NCBI GenBank assembly: GCA_945613045.1 | Contig: CALZAG010000102.1 | Coordinates: 1 to 5,445, forward strand | Direction of reading: 5' to 3' | DNA from: an uncultured Clostridia bacterium | GTDB lineage: Bacteria > Bacillota > Clostridia > Oscillospirales > Oscillospiraceae | Length of the DNA: 5,445 nt | Shown here: one piece after another, positions 1 to 5,445 of the stretch | Numbering within the stretch: the first letter of the stretch is position 1 | Layout: the number at the start of each line of letters is the position of its first letter | The notes under the pieces: model-generated | Databases searched by the model: none | Told to the model about the DNA's origin: nothing | What the model saw: only the letters and a program-made list of their open reading frames with translations | Made by a program: the position numbers and the translations under genes

Positions 1-1076
<1,076 letters not shown>

Positions 1077-1090
1077 AATATTTACCTCCG

Positions 1091-1108
1091 AATGAATAAA
1101 TATTCGTT
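1091..1108 (-). promoter_or_regulatory. ARG box (ArgR/AhrC operator) in the argG leader
   Basis: The plus-strand sequence AATGAATAAATATTCGTT fits the ArgR consensus WNTGAATWWWWATTCANW at every defined position except one (G for A in the right half). The core GAATAAATATTC is almost a perfect palindrome. It lies just after the predicted argG transcription start (about 1115) and immediately before the ribosome binding site, a position where a bound repressor would block initiation or early elongation. A second half-site, AATGAATAAA on the minus strand at 1132-1141, sits in the promoter spacer in inverted orientation. ArgR or AhrC with arginine as co-repressor is the expected regulator; this is inferred from the motif and the downstream gene. 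Confidence 0.8.
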
Positions 1109-1121
1109 GTTTACGAGTAAA

Positions 1122-1150
1122 TTTATATCACTTTATTCATTCGCTGTCAA
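1122..1150 (-). promoter_or_regulatory. Sigma-A type promoter of argG
   Basis: On the minus strand, TTGACA (1145-1150, perfect -35) is followed by a 17-bp spacer and TATAAA (1122-1127, five of six matches to the -10 consensus). Transcription should start near 1115, giving a leader of about 39 bases that contains the ARG box and the GGAGGT ribosome binding site. The rest of the intergenic stretch (1151-1265) is AT-rich and shows no gene or other convincing signal. Confidence 0.85.
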
Positions 1151-1265
1151 CAGTATTCTTGCATATAATTTCATGTTTGTGCATTATTGTAGTATAATAT
1201 CTGTTATTTCAGATTATTTCTGTATATATATTCCCCCTCTCCCTGTTTTTAAGCTCTCCGGGCAA

Positions 1266-1298
1266 TAAAAAAGGTACGATCCGAAGATCGTACCTTTT
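1266..1298 (-). terminator. Intrinsic terminator of the oxidoreductase operon
   Basis: Positions 1269-1281 and 1286-1298 form a perfect 13-bp stem (AAAAGGTACGATC on the plus strand and its complement) with a four-base loop. Read as minus-strand RNA, the loop is UUCG closed by a C-G pair, an exceptionally stable tetraloop, and the stem runs into a six-U tract. It lies 18 bases past the stop codon of the gamma subunit gene and so ends that operon before the argG promoter. The plus-strand reading has only four U's, so the minus strand is the main direction. Confidence 0.92.
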
Positions 1299-1316
1299 GG
1301 ATAAGCTTATACGCGA

Positions 1317-1859
1317 TTACTGCTGTGCGGCTGCATCCTTGCCGGCCTGAAGTGCCTTCATGTTGCCGGGGAGGAACTTTGCCTTGCGCTCGCCGAGCTC
1401 GATGCGGATGGCTTCGCTCATCTTCTCATCGTCAACTACGGGAACCTTCTGCAGCATTGCGCCGAGGATAGCGACGTTTGCGCCCTTGGGGTTGCCTACG
1501 GCCTCAGCAATACGGGTAGCATCGCAGTAAACGACCTGAATGTCGTCACGCTCGGCTTTGCGGTCGATGATGGAGCTGTTGATGACCAGAACGCCGCCGG
1601 GCTTAACATGGGCCTCAAACTTGTCAAGAGAAGGACGGTTCATGGCGACAACAACGTCAGCCATGTCCACCAGAGGAGAAGCAACGGGATCGTCGTTGAC
1701 GATAACGGAGCAGTTCGCGGTGCCTCCGCGCATCTCGGGGCCGTAGGAGGGCAGCCAGGAAACGTGCTTGCCGTCGAGCATGCATGCCATTGCAAGGAAC
1801 TTACCGATCAGGAGCATACCCTGACCGCCGAAGCCTGCGAATATAAACTCTTTTTTCAT
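1317..1859 (-). CDS. 2-oxoacid:ferredoxin oxidoreductase, gamma subunit
   Basis: This is the gamma subunit (pyruvate ferredoxin/flavodoxin oxidoreductase gamma domain) of a four-subunit 2-oxoacid:ferredoxin oxidoreductase. The 180-aa length is normal for the family. GFGGQG (residues 9-14) near the N-terminus is the family's glycine-rich motif, and PSYGPEMRGGTANCSV (37-52) is the second conserved block. In known structures this domain contributes to coenzyme A binding, inferred here by family membership. The ATG at 1859 follows the beta-subunit TAA after one base and has AAGGAGG at 1869-1875 with a nine-base spacing, so translation is probably coupled. It is the last gene before the terminator. 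Names for this subunit vary (korC, vorA, porC), so no symbol is given. Confidence 0.93.
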   Translation of the reverse strand: MKKEFIFAGFGGQGMLLIGKFLAMACMLDGKHVSWLPSYGPEMRGGTANCSVIVNDDPVASPLVDMADVVVAMNRPSLDKFEAHVKPGGVLVINSSIIDRKAERDDIQVVYCDATRIAEAVGNPKGANVAILGAMLQKVPVVDDEKMSEAIRIELGERKAKFLPGNMKALQAGKDAAAQQ

Positions 1860-1860
1860 A

Positions 1861-2622
1861 TTATTCGGCCTCCTTGTCTTTCTTTACACCGAGGGGATAA
1901 TAAGGGATCATATTCTCTTCCAGCCACTTCATTGCCTCAACGGGAGACAGACCCCAGTTGGTGGGGCAGGTGGACAGAACCTCTATCAGGCAGAAGCCCT
2001 TGCCCTGCATCTGATAGGTGAACGCCTTTTTGATAGCTCTCTTGGTCTTATTGATGTTTGCGTTGTTGTTGACAGCGCAGCGCTCGATATAGTAGGAGCC
2101 GGGTATGGTGGCGAGCATCTCGGAAACACGGATGGGCGCGCCGCACCATGCCTCATCACGGCCGTAGGGAGATGTGGTGGTCTTCTGGCCGACAAGAGTG
2201 GTGGGAGCCATCTGGCCGCCGGTCATGCCGTAGATAGCGTTGTTAACGAAAATGGTGCAGATCTTCTCACCGCGGTGTGCAGCGTGAACGATCTCTGCAG
2301 TACCGATGGAAGCGAGGTCGCCGTCGCCCTGATAGGTAAATACGAGGGCATCATTGCCGACAACACGCTTTGCGCCGGTGGCGACTGCGGGTGCGCGGCC
2401 GTGAGCAGCCTCGTACATATCGCAGTTAAAGTAATCATATGCAAACACGGAGCAGCCAACAGGTGCCACGCCGATGACCTTACCTTCTTCGATAACGCCT
2501 TCCTTGATGAGCTCGTCTATGGACTCCGCTACCAGACGGTGGATAATACCGTGGTTGCAGCCGGGGCAATAATGGAAAGTCTTGTCGGTAAGGAGCTTGG
2601 TTTTCTCAAATACTACGGACAT
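1861..2622 (-). CDS. 2-oxoacid:ferredoxin oxidoreductase, beta (thiamine diphosphate) subunit
   Basis: This subunit binds thiamine diphosphate and carries out decarboxylation of the 2-oxoacid. The 253-aa length fits the short KorB/VorA-type beta subunits. The TPP/Mg signature is GDGD (residues 99-102) followed after a normal gap by NN (127-128) and YGMTGGQ (131-137). CPGC (19-22) near the N-terminus, C57, and the STCPTNWG block (217-224) are conserved in this branch; the cysteines are thought to help hold an iron-sulfur cluster near TPP, as in homologous enzymes. The start ATG at 2622 directly abuts the TAA of the alpha subunit (2623-2625). AAGGAGG at 2631-2637 lies inside the last alpha-subunit codons, which indicates translational coupling and matched subunit production. 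Substrate preference (branched-chain 2-oxoacids or 2-oxoglutarate) is not decided by these motifs. Confidence 0.95.
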   Translation of the reverse strand: MSVVFEKTKLLTDKTFHYCPGCNHGIIHRLVAESIDELIKEGVIEEGKVIGVAPVGCSVFAYDYFNCDMYEAAHGRAPAVATGAKRVVGNDALVFTYQGDGDLASIGTAEIVHAAHRGEKICTIFVNNAIYGMTGGQMAPTTLVGQKTTTSPYGRDEAWCGAPIRVSEMLATIPGSYYIERCAVNNNANINKTKRAIKKAFTYQMQGKGFCLIEVLSTCPTNWGLSPVEAMKWLEENMIPYYPLGVKKDKEAE

Positions 2623-3702
2623 TTATTTACCCTCCTTCATGCTGATGATCTTTGTAACGATCTCATCGGTAGTGGGCATCTGGGAGCCGCAGTGACCGTA
2701 GAAATCAACAGGCTTTGTGCCGTTTACCGCAAGCTTTACGTCCTGCAGCATCTGGCCTTCGTTCAGCTCTACATCGAGAACTGCCTTTACGCTTTCCGCA
2801 TTGACTGCCTTGGAGACTGCGTCATAGGGGAAGGGCCATACGGTTATGGGGCGAACCAGACCGACGTTTATTCCCTGCTCCTTGAGCTCGTTGATCGCGG
2901 ACTTTGCGATACGTGCAACGGTGCCGAATGCGGTGATGATGAACTCTGCGTTCTCGCAGTTGTAGTACTCCCACTGCTGCTCGTTTGCGACAACTTCCTT
3001 GTACATTGCCTGCAGAACGTCGTTATGAGCTGCCAGCTCTTCGGTCGAGATGTAGATGGAGTTTATAACGCCGCGCTTCTCAGGATCGTCGCCGGGCTTC
3101 CAGCCGGTGCACGCCCAGGGCTTCTTTTCGGGGTCGATTTTAAAATCGACGAAGTCGGGCATCTCGACAGGCTCCATCATCTGAGCGATGATGCCGTCTG
3201 CGATGAACAGTACGGGGATGCGGTACTGCTCTGCCTTGTCATATGCGTACATCATGATGTCGATAGCTTCCTGAACGGAGGAGGGTGCGTAGGTCAGCAG
3301 ATGGTAGTCGCCGTTGCCGCCGCCCTTGACTGCCTGGAAGTAATCGCCCTGGGAAGCCTGAATGTTGCCGAGGCCGGGGCCGCCGCGCATTACGTTCAGG
3401 ATGACCGCGGGAAGACGTGCGCCCGCGCAGTAGGAGATGCCTTCCTGCTTCAGGGATATGCCGGGGCTGGAGGAAGAGGTGATCGCACGTGCGCCGGTGC
3501 CGGCTGCGCCGTAGATCATGTTGATAGCTGCAACTTCCGACTCAGCCTGCAGGAAGCAGCCGCCGACCTCGGGCATACGAGCGGACATATACTCGGGAAT
3601 TTCAGTCTGCGGGGTAATGGGATAGCCGAAGAAATAACGAGCGCCGGCTCTGATGGCTGCCTCTGCAATAGCTTCGCTACCCTTCATAAGAGTTTTGGCC
3701 AT
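2623..3702 (-). CDS. vorB: 2-oxoacid:ferredoxin oxidoreductase, alpha subunit (VorB family)
   Basis: This is the 359-aa catalytic partner of the TPP subunit and carries domains I and II of the oxidoreductase. FGYPITPQTE (residues 25-34) is the family's YPITP motif, whose threonine contacts the substrate. QAESE (52-56) holds the glutamate that activates TPP. TSSSSPG (75-81), MRGGPGLG (105-112) and ADG (168-170) are further domain I landmarks. RPITVWPFP (284-292) marks domain II. Length and motifs match proteins commonly annotated as 3-methyl-2-oxobutanoate dehydrogenase subunit VorB; closely similar KorA proteins use 2-oxoglutarate, so the substrate is tentative. Its SD (TAAGGAGGAG, 3711-3720) overlaps the TAA of the ferredoxin gene, ten bases before the ATG at 3702. 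Electrons pass from the beta-subunit TPP to the ferredoxin-type subunit encoded just upstream. Confidence 0.93.
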   Translation of the reverse strand: MAKTLMKGSEAIAEAAIRAGARYFFGYPITPQTEIPEYMSARMPEVGGCFLQAESEVAAINMIYGAAGTGARAITSSSSPGISLKQEGISYCAGARLPAVILNVMRGGPGLGNIQASQGDYFQAVKGGGNGDYHLLTYAPSSVQEAIDIMMYAYDKAEQYRIPVLFIADGIIAQMMEPVEMPDFVDFKIDPEKKPWACTGWKPGDDPEKRGVINSIYISTEELAAHNDVLQAMYKEVVANEQQWEYYNCENAEFIITAFGTVARIAKSAINELKEQGINVGLVRPITVWPFPYDAVSKAVNAESVKAVLDVELNEGQMLQDVKLAVNGTKPVDFYGHCGSQMPTTDEIVTKIISMKEGK

Positions 3703-3717
3703 TTTTTATTCTCCTCC

Positions 3718-3927
3718 TTATTCCTTCTCGATGCGGATTACCACGTCGGGGCAAGTGCGTGCGCAGGATGCGCAGCCGATGCACTCTTCAGGTTTTACAA
3801 CCTCTGCCGGGTGATAGCCTTTTGCGTTGATTTTTGCCTTGGAAAGTTCAATGCAACCCTTGGGGCAAGCTCTTGCACAGAGACCGCAGCCCTTGCACAG
3901 GTCCTCATTGATGGTTACCTTTACCAT
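3718..3927 (-). CDS. 2[4Fe-4S] ferredoxin-type (delta) subunit of the oxidoreductase
   Basis: This 69-aa protein starts MVKVTINEDL and contains two complete CxxCxxCxxxCP motifs: C11, C14, C17, C21 and C49, C52, C55, C59. In the bacterial ferredoxin fold each cluster takes three cysteines from one motif and the fourth from the other. C25 is an extra cysteine. It should carry electrons from the TPP site to external ferredoxin, as the delta subunit does in four-subunit 2-oxoacid oxidoreductases. I chose the ATG at 3927 because AGAGGT lies eight bases upstream. The open frame continues to a TTG at 4008, but that would add 27 lysine-rich, non-conserved residues and overlap the previous gene. The stop at 3718 overlaps the ribosome binding site of the alpha subunit gene. 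Confidence 0.93.
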   Translation of the reverse strand: MVKVTINEDLCKGCGLCARACPKGCIELSKAKINAKGYHPAEVVKPEECIGCASCARTCPDVVIRIEKE

Positions 3928-3934
3928 TTTTGCT

Positions 3935-3940
3935 ACCTCT
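3935..3940 (-). promoter_or_regulatory. Ribosome binding site that fixes the ferredoxin-subunit start
   Basis: AGAGGT on the minus strand lies directly before the ATG at 3927 (eight bases after AGAGG). No comparable site precedes the upstream TTG at 4008, so the 69-aa product is favoured over the 96-aa reading. Confidence 0.8.
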
Positions 3941-3944
3941 TTTC

Positions 3945-3976
3945 TTTTTGCTATTTTAAATTTTTGCTGTTTTAAA
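3945..3976 (-). repeat. Tandem 16-bp duplication in the ferredoxin leader
   Basis: Two adjacent 16-base units read TTTTTGCTATTTTAAA (3945-3960) and TTTTTGCTGTTTTAAA (3961-3976) on the plus strand and differ at one base. In the mRNA they give an A-rich tract immediately upstream of the ribosome binding site. Such tracts can help ribosome loading; that role is inferred. I see no convincing promoter in it. A short CCGC/GCGG stem just beyond it (about 3987-3998) has no U tract of terminator type. Confidence 0.8.
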
Positions 3977-4004
3977 TATATATGAGCCGCAGATGCGGGA
4001 CATA

Positions 4005-4742
4005 TCAAAGGTCTTTATGACGCGGGTCTACAGTATTAAGGCCGTATTTTATGTAAGAATCCCAGTCGCGGTGCATATACATATCGATCGCAATGGGCGT
4101 ACCGATATACTTCGGGTCATGCCCCTCGGCTAAAAACTTATCAAGGAGTTCTTTCTTCCCTGTTGTATATGCAACAGGTATGCCTGTTCGATCCGACACC
4201 TCGCGGAGCATCTCGTACCCGTCCCTGAGTTCCTCAACGCTTGTCTCCGTTGCAAGGTTGGCGTTATTTATCATGCCGGTTATCTTAAGCCGCGAATGCA
4301 GCTCCATGCCCTGCTGAAGCTTGATTAGCTTTTCAACGGTACCGGAAAGAGGCCTGCGGATATTGACGACATTCAGAACCTCCAAGGCACCATCTTCAAG
4401 TTCGGCAAAATCCTGGTGATAGCGGCCAAGAGCCGTTGCGCCTACATCGTCGCCGCCGACGTCGAAAATGACGGTGTCCCAGTCCAGAACGAAAGCCGAG
4501 GCGACTTCAGCCGGCAGGGATAAGGTTTCTATGCCGGAGCAGGCGTAGTTCGGGGAAACCAGTCGTATCTCCTTCTGCTCGACCATTCTGCCGCGCTCCG
4601 TGAGACGGAAATATGTATTGACCATGTCAAGGTCGATAAGCTCGGTCTTATCCCCTCTTGCCGCTGCCTGCATGGCAAAGTTGAGCGCAAGCTCGCTCTT
4701 ACCGCTACCGTAATTTCCAATCAGAACCTTAACATTTTTCAT
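4005..4742 (-). CDS. P-loop NTPase of the MinD/CobQ-like (SIMIBI) type, function unknown
   Basis: This 245-aa soluble protein has Walker A GNYGSGKS (residues 9-16), an LIDLDMVN segment (35-42) where such proteins place the switch I aspartate, and a Walker B-like VIFDVGGDD (91-99). GMINNANL (156-163) sits where SIMIBI NTPases carry the base-contacting asparagine. There is no signal peptide or membrane segment. The Walker A lacks the second lysine of true MinD/ParA proteins (KGGxGK), so it is not a normal partitioning ATPase. The ATG at 4742 has AAGGTG eight bases upstream and is the first gene after the operon promoter. It shares the transcript with the 2-oxoacid oxidoreductase genes but is separated from the ferredoxin gene by 77 bases. 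A role in cofactor or iron-sulfur assembly, activation or regulation of the enzyme is suggested only by context. NTP binding is well supported; the biological role is not known. Confidence 0.85.
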   Translation of the reverse strand: MKNVKVLIGNYGSGKSELALNFAMQAAARGDKTELIDLDMVNTYFRLTERGRMVEQKEIRLVSPNYACSGIETLSLPAEVASAFVLDWDTVIFDVGGDDVGATALGRYHQDFAELEDGALEVLNVVNIRRPLSGTVEKLIKLQQGMELHSRLKITGMINNANLATETSVEELRDGYEMLREVSDRTGIPVAYTTGKKELLDKFLAEGHDPKYIGTPIAIDMYMHRDWDSYIKYGLNTVDPRHKDL

Positions 4743-4760
4743 TTGCAGTACACCTTCTGT

Positions 4761-4780
4761 TCAGTATATGTATCCACTGA
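4761..4780. promoter_or_regulatory. Imperfect dyad in the operon leader, possible operator
   Basis: TCAGTATATGTATCCACTGA has 5-bp inverted ends (TCAGT/ACTGA) and 14 of 20 symmetric positions. It covers about +3 to +22 of the predicted oxidoreductase operon transcript, a usual place for a repressor site. No regulator family is recognised, and an AT-rich region can produce such symmetry by chance. Confidence 0.3.
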
Positions 4781-4789
4781 ATCGTATAT

Positions 4790-4818
4790 ATTGTATCATC
4801 ATGAAATTTTTCAGTCAA
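4790..4818 (-). promoter_or_regulatory. Sigma-A promoter of the NTPase-oxidoreductase operon
   Basis: On the minus strand, TTGACT (4813-4818) is followed by exactly 17 bp and TACAAT (4790-4795). TG stands one base before the -10, making it an extended -10 promoter. The start should be near 4783, leaving a leader of about 40 bases to the ATG at 4742. No other promoter of this quality is seen before the ferredoxin, alpha, beta or gamma genes, so the five genes are probably co-transcribed. Confidence 0.82.
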
Positions 4819-4919
4819 CAAGCCAAGCCGTTAATTATCAAACTTTCGTCCTCAAAAATTCACAAAATTCGCCTCATTTTTTTGTATGTTTAGTCAATAG
4901 CTATATTTTTTGGGTGCAT

Positions 4920-4949
4920 TTGCATTTAAATCGGCACATTATATATAAT
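4920..4949 (+). promoter_or_regulatory. Possible weak plus-strand promoter
   Basis: TTGCAT (4920-4925), an 18-bp spacer and a perfect TATAAT (4944-4949) point toward the terminator at 5049-5081. The -35 matches only three of six bases and the region is AT-rich, so chance is a serious alternative. If real, it would make a transcript of about 125 bases starting near 4956. Confidence 0.25.
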
Positions 4950-5023
4950 CATTTAGCTATATTGCATTTTCGCTGTCACAAACAGGTAAAAACAAGCACT
5001 TTCCGAGCCAGTTTCTCCCCGGA

Positions 5024-5058
5024 CGGCTTTTTAATGCAGTAAATGAACTAAAAAGCCG
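5024..5058 (+). promoter_or_regulatory. Alternative hairpin competing with the downstream terminator
   Basis: CGGCTTTTTA (5024-5033) is perfectly complementary to TAAAAAGCCG (5049-5058), with a 15-base loop. The second arm is also the left arm of the terminator at 5049-5081, so on the plus strand only one of the two hairpins can form. This is the geometry of an antiterminator followed by a terminator, but no ligand domain, leader peptide or downstream gene is recognised. The third copy, CGGCTTTTTA at 5072-5081, makes the first arm a direct repeat of the terminator's right arm. Confidence 0.4.
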
Positions 5059-5081
5059 AATGGCATACATTCGGCTTTTTA
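5049..5081. terminator. Strong bidirectional intrinsic terminator
   Basis: GCCGAATG (5055-5062) and its complement CATTCGGC (5068-5075) form a perfect GC-containing core with a five-base loop, GCATA. It is flanked by A-tract and T-tract arms that extend the stem to 14 bp and give five U's in either direction. The gene it serves is unclear: no supported gene ends immediately on either side, so it may end a small plus-strand RNA or a transcript entering from the right. Confidence 0.8.
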
Positions 5082-5160
5082 TACAGACTGACCAAAACAG
5101 TAAAAACGAGATAAGAAAAACCCGAACACACCCGGAAGTTCACCAGGATAATAACACAAC

Positions 5161-5194
5161 TCCTCATAATGCAGTTTTTGCTGCATTATGAGGA
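5161..5194. repeat. Perfect 14-bp inverted repeat with 6-base loop
   Basis: TCCTCATAATGCAG (5161-5174) and CTGCATTATGAGGA (5181-5194) are exact complements around TTTTTG. No T tract follows on either strand (AACTCCC on plus, GTTGTG on minus), so it is not a standard intrinsic terminator. It could be a protein-binding palindrome, an RNA-stabilising hairpin, or a remnant of a small mobile element. The 9-mer TAATGCAGT inside it also occurs at 5032-5040. Confidence 0.75.
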
Positions 5195-5445
5195 ACTCCC
5201 GGCCTTTTATTAAGTTGCCAAGTTCCATTGCGGATATCGCGGTTATTAACAATGCGCTGTTGGACTGGAACACCGGCAGGCACGCTCTGATGACTCTGTT
5301 GGTAGGTGCGCTGGCGGCAGGTATTTGCGCGGCATGTAGCGCTTCTGTTCTACACCACATCGGAGGTTTACACAAATTTTGGGATGGTCTCTGACCGTCC
5401 TGCAAAAGATAAAGATTGTCGGAAGCAACTCAGTCATTCTCTTTA
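5195..5445. other. Unassigned end of window, no supported gene
   Basis: This stretch is richer in G+C than the AT-rich spacer to its left, especially around 5220-5340, and has the texture of coding DNA, but no frame is convincing. A plus-strand frame (ATG 5188 to TGA ending 5394, 68 aa) encodes one hydrophobic segment (LMTLLVGALAAGICAACSA) but starts inside the inverted repeat with no ribosome binding site. An overlapping minus-strand frame (5079-5405) needs a TTG start and also lacks one. GGAGG at 5362-5366 on the plus strand is followed by a TTG at 5379 and an ATG at 5384, both open to the window end, with spacings of 12 and 17 bases. Options are a decayed gene, a small membrane peptide gene, or the 5' region of a gene beyond the window. 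I do not recognise a family. Confidence 0.35.

Noticed and set aside
2275..3975. A 566-aa plus-strand open frame antisense to the alpha and ferredoxin subunit genes
   Set aside because: It lies opposite two genes with complete family motifs and good ribosome binding sites. Its cysteine-rich product is what the complement of well-coded sequence yields, and it has no recognisable domain or ribosome binding site.
3718..4008. A 96-aa version of the ferredoxin subunit starting at TTG 4008
   Set aside because: The added 27 residues are not part of the ferredoxin fold, TTG has no good ribosome binding site, and the ATG at 3927 has one at proper spacing.
4898..4963. Direct repeat TAGCTATATT at 4898-4907 and 4954-4963, considered as iteron or CRISPR-like
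   Set aside because: There are only two 10-base copies in AT-rich DNA, with no regular spacing or further units.
4743..5042. A 99-aa plus-strand open frame in the AT-rich spacer
   Set aside because: It has no ribosome binding site, spans the promoter of the oxidoreductase operon on the other strand, and its composition reflects AT-rich noncoding DNA.
4956..5081. Known riboswitch classes (cyclic-di-GMP, preQ1, fluoride, THF) before the terminator
   Set aside because: By eye, none of the conserved cores of these classes is present on either strand.
5079..5405. A 108-aa minus-strand frame ending in the terminator at 5049-5081
   Set aside because: Its end near a terminator is suggestive, but it needs a TTG start without a ribosome binding site, an in-frame TGA lies just upstream, and it reads through the perfect inverted repeat. 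No family is recognised.

Overview
The window looks like chromosome from an anaerobic Firmicute, probably a gut-type Clostridia. The support is a ferredoxin-dependent 2-oxoacid oxidoreductase, strong AAGGAGG-type ribosome binding sites, consensus sigma-A promoters with 17-bp spacers, and a Gram-positive style ARG box. I infer this from gene content and signals and cannot name a species. All confident genes lie on the minus strand, so transcription runs from high to low coordinates.

Operon 1 (about 4818 down to 1266) starts at an extended -10 promoter (4790-4818). It encodes, in order: a 245-aa P-loop NTPase of unknown function (4005-4742); a 69-aa 2[4Fe-4S] ferredoxin-type subunit (3718-3927); and the alpha (2623-3702), beta (1861-2622) and gamma (1317-1859) subunits of a 2-oxoacid:ferredoxin oxidoreductase of the VorB/Kor type. 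The four enzyme genes are packed with 0-15 bp between them, and each Shine-Dalgarno sequence overlaps or sits beside the end of the gene before it. The operon ends at a perfect 13-bp intrinsic hairpin (1269-1298) that carries a UUCG loop and six U's in the minus-strand RNA. Together the four subunits should oxidatively decarboxylate a 2-oxoacid to acyl-CoA and pass electrons to ferredoxin, or run in reverse. The exact substrate cannot be read from sequence alone.

Transcription unit 2 (from about 1150 leftward) is argG, argininosuccinate synthase. It has its own TTGACA-17-TATAAA promoter and a near-perfect ARG box just downstream of the -10, so ArgR repression by arginine is likely. The gene runs off the left edge and lacks roughly its last 40 residues.

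The right 700 bases (4743-5445) hold no gene I can support. They contain the operon 1 promoter, an AT-rich spacer, a strong bidirectional terminator (5049-5081) that has an overlapping alternative hairpin upstream, a perfect 14-bp inverted repeat (5161-5194), and a more GC-rich unassigned end with only weak open frames.

Nothing here is clearly a new system. The points most worth a second look are the uncharacterised P-loop NTPase leading the oxidoreductase operon, the mutually exclusive hairpins at 5024-5081, and a 16-bp tandem duplication in front of the ferredoxin gene.
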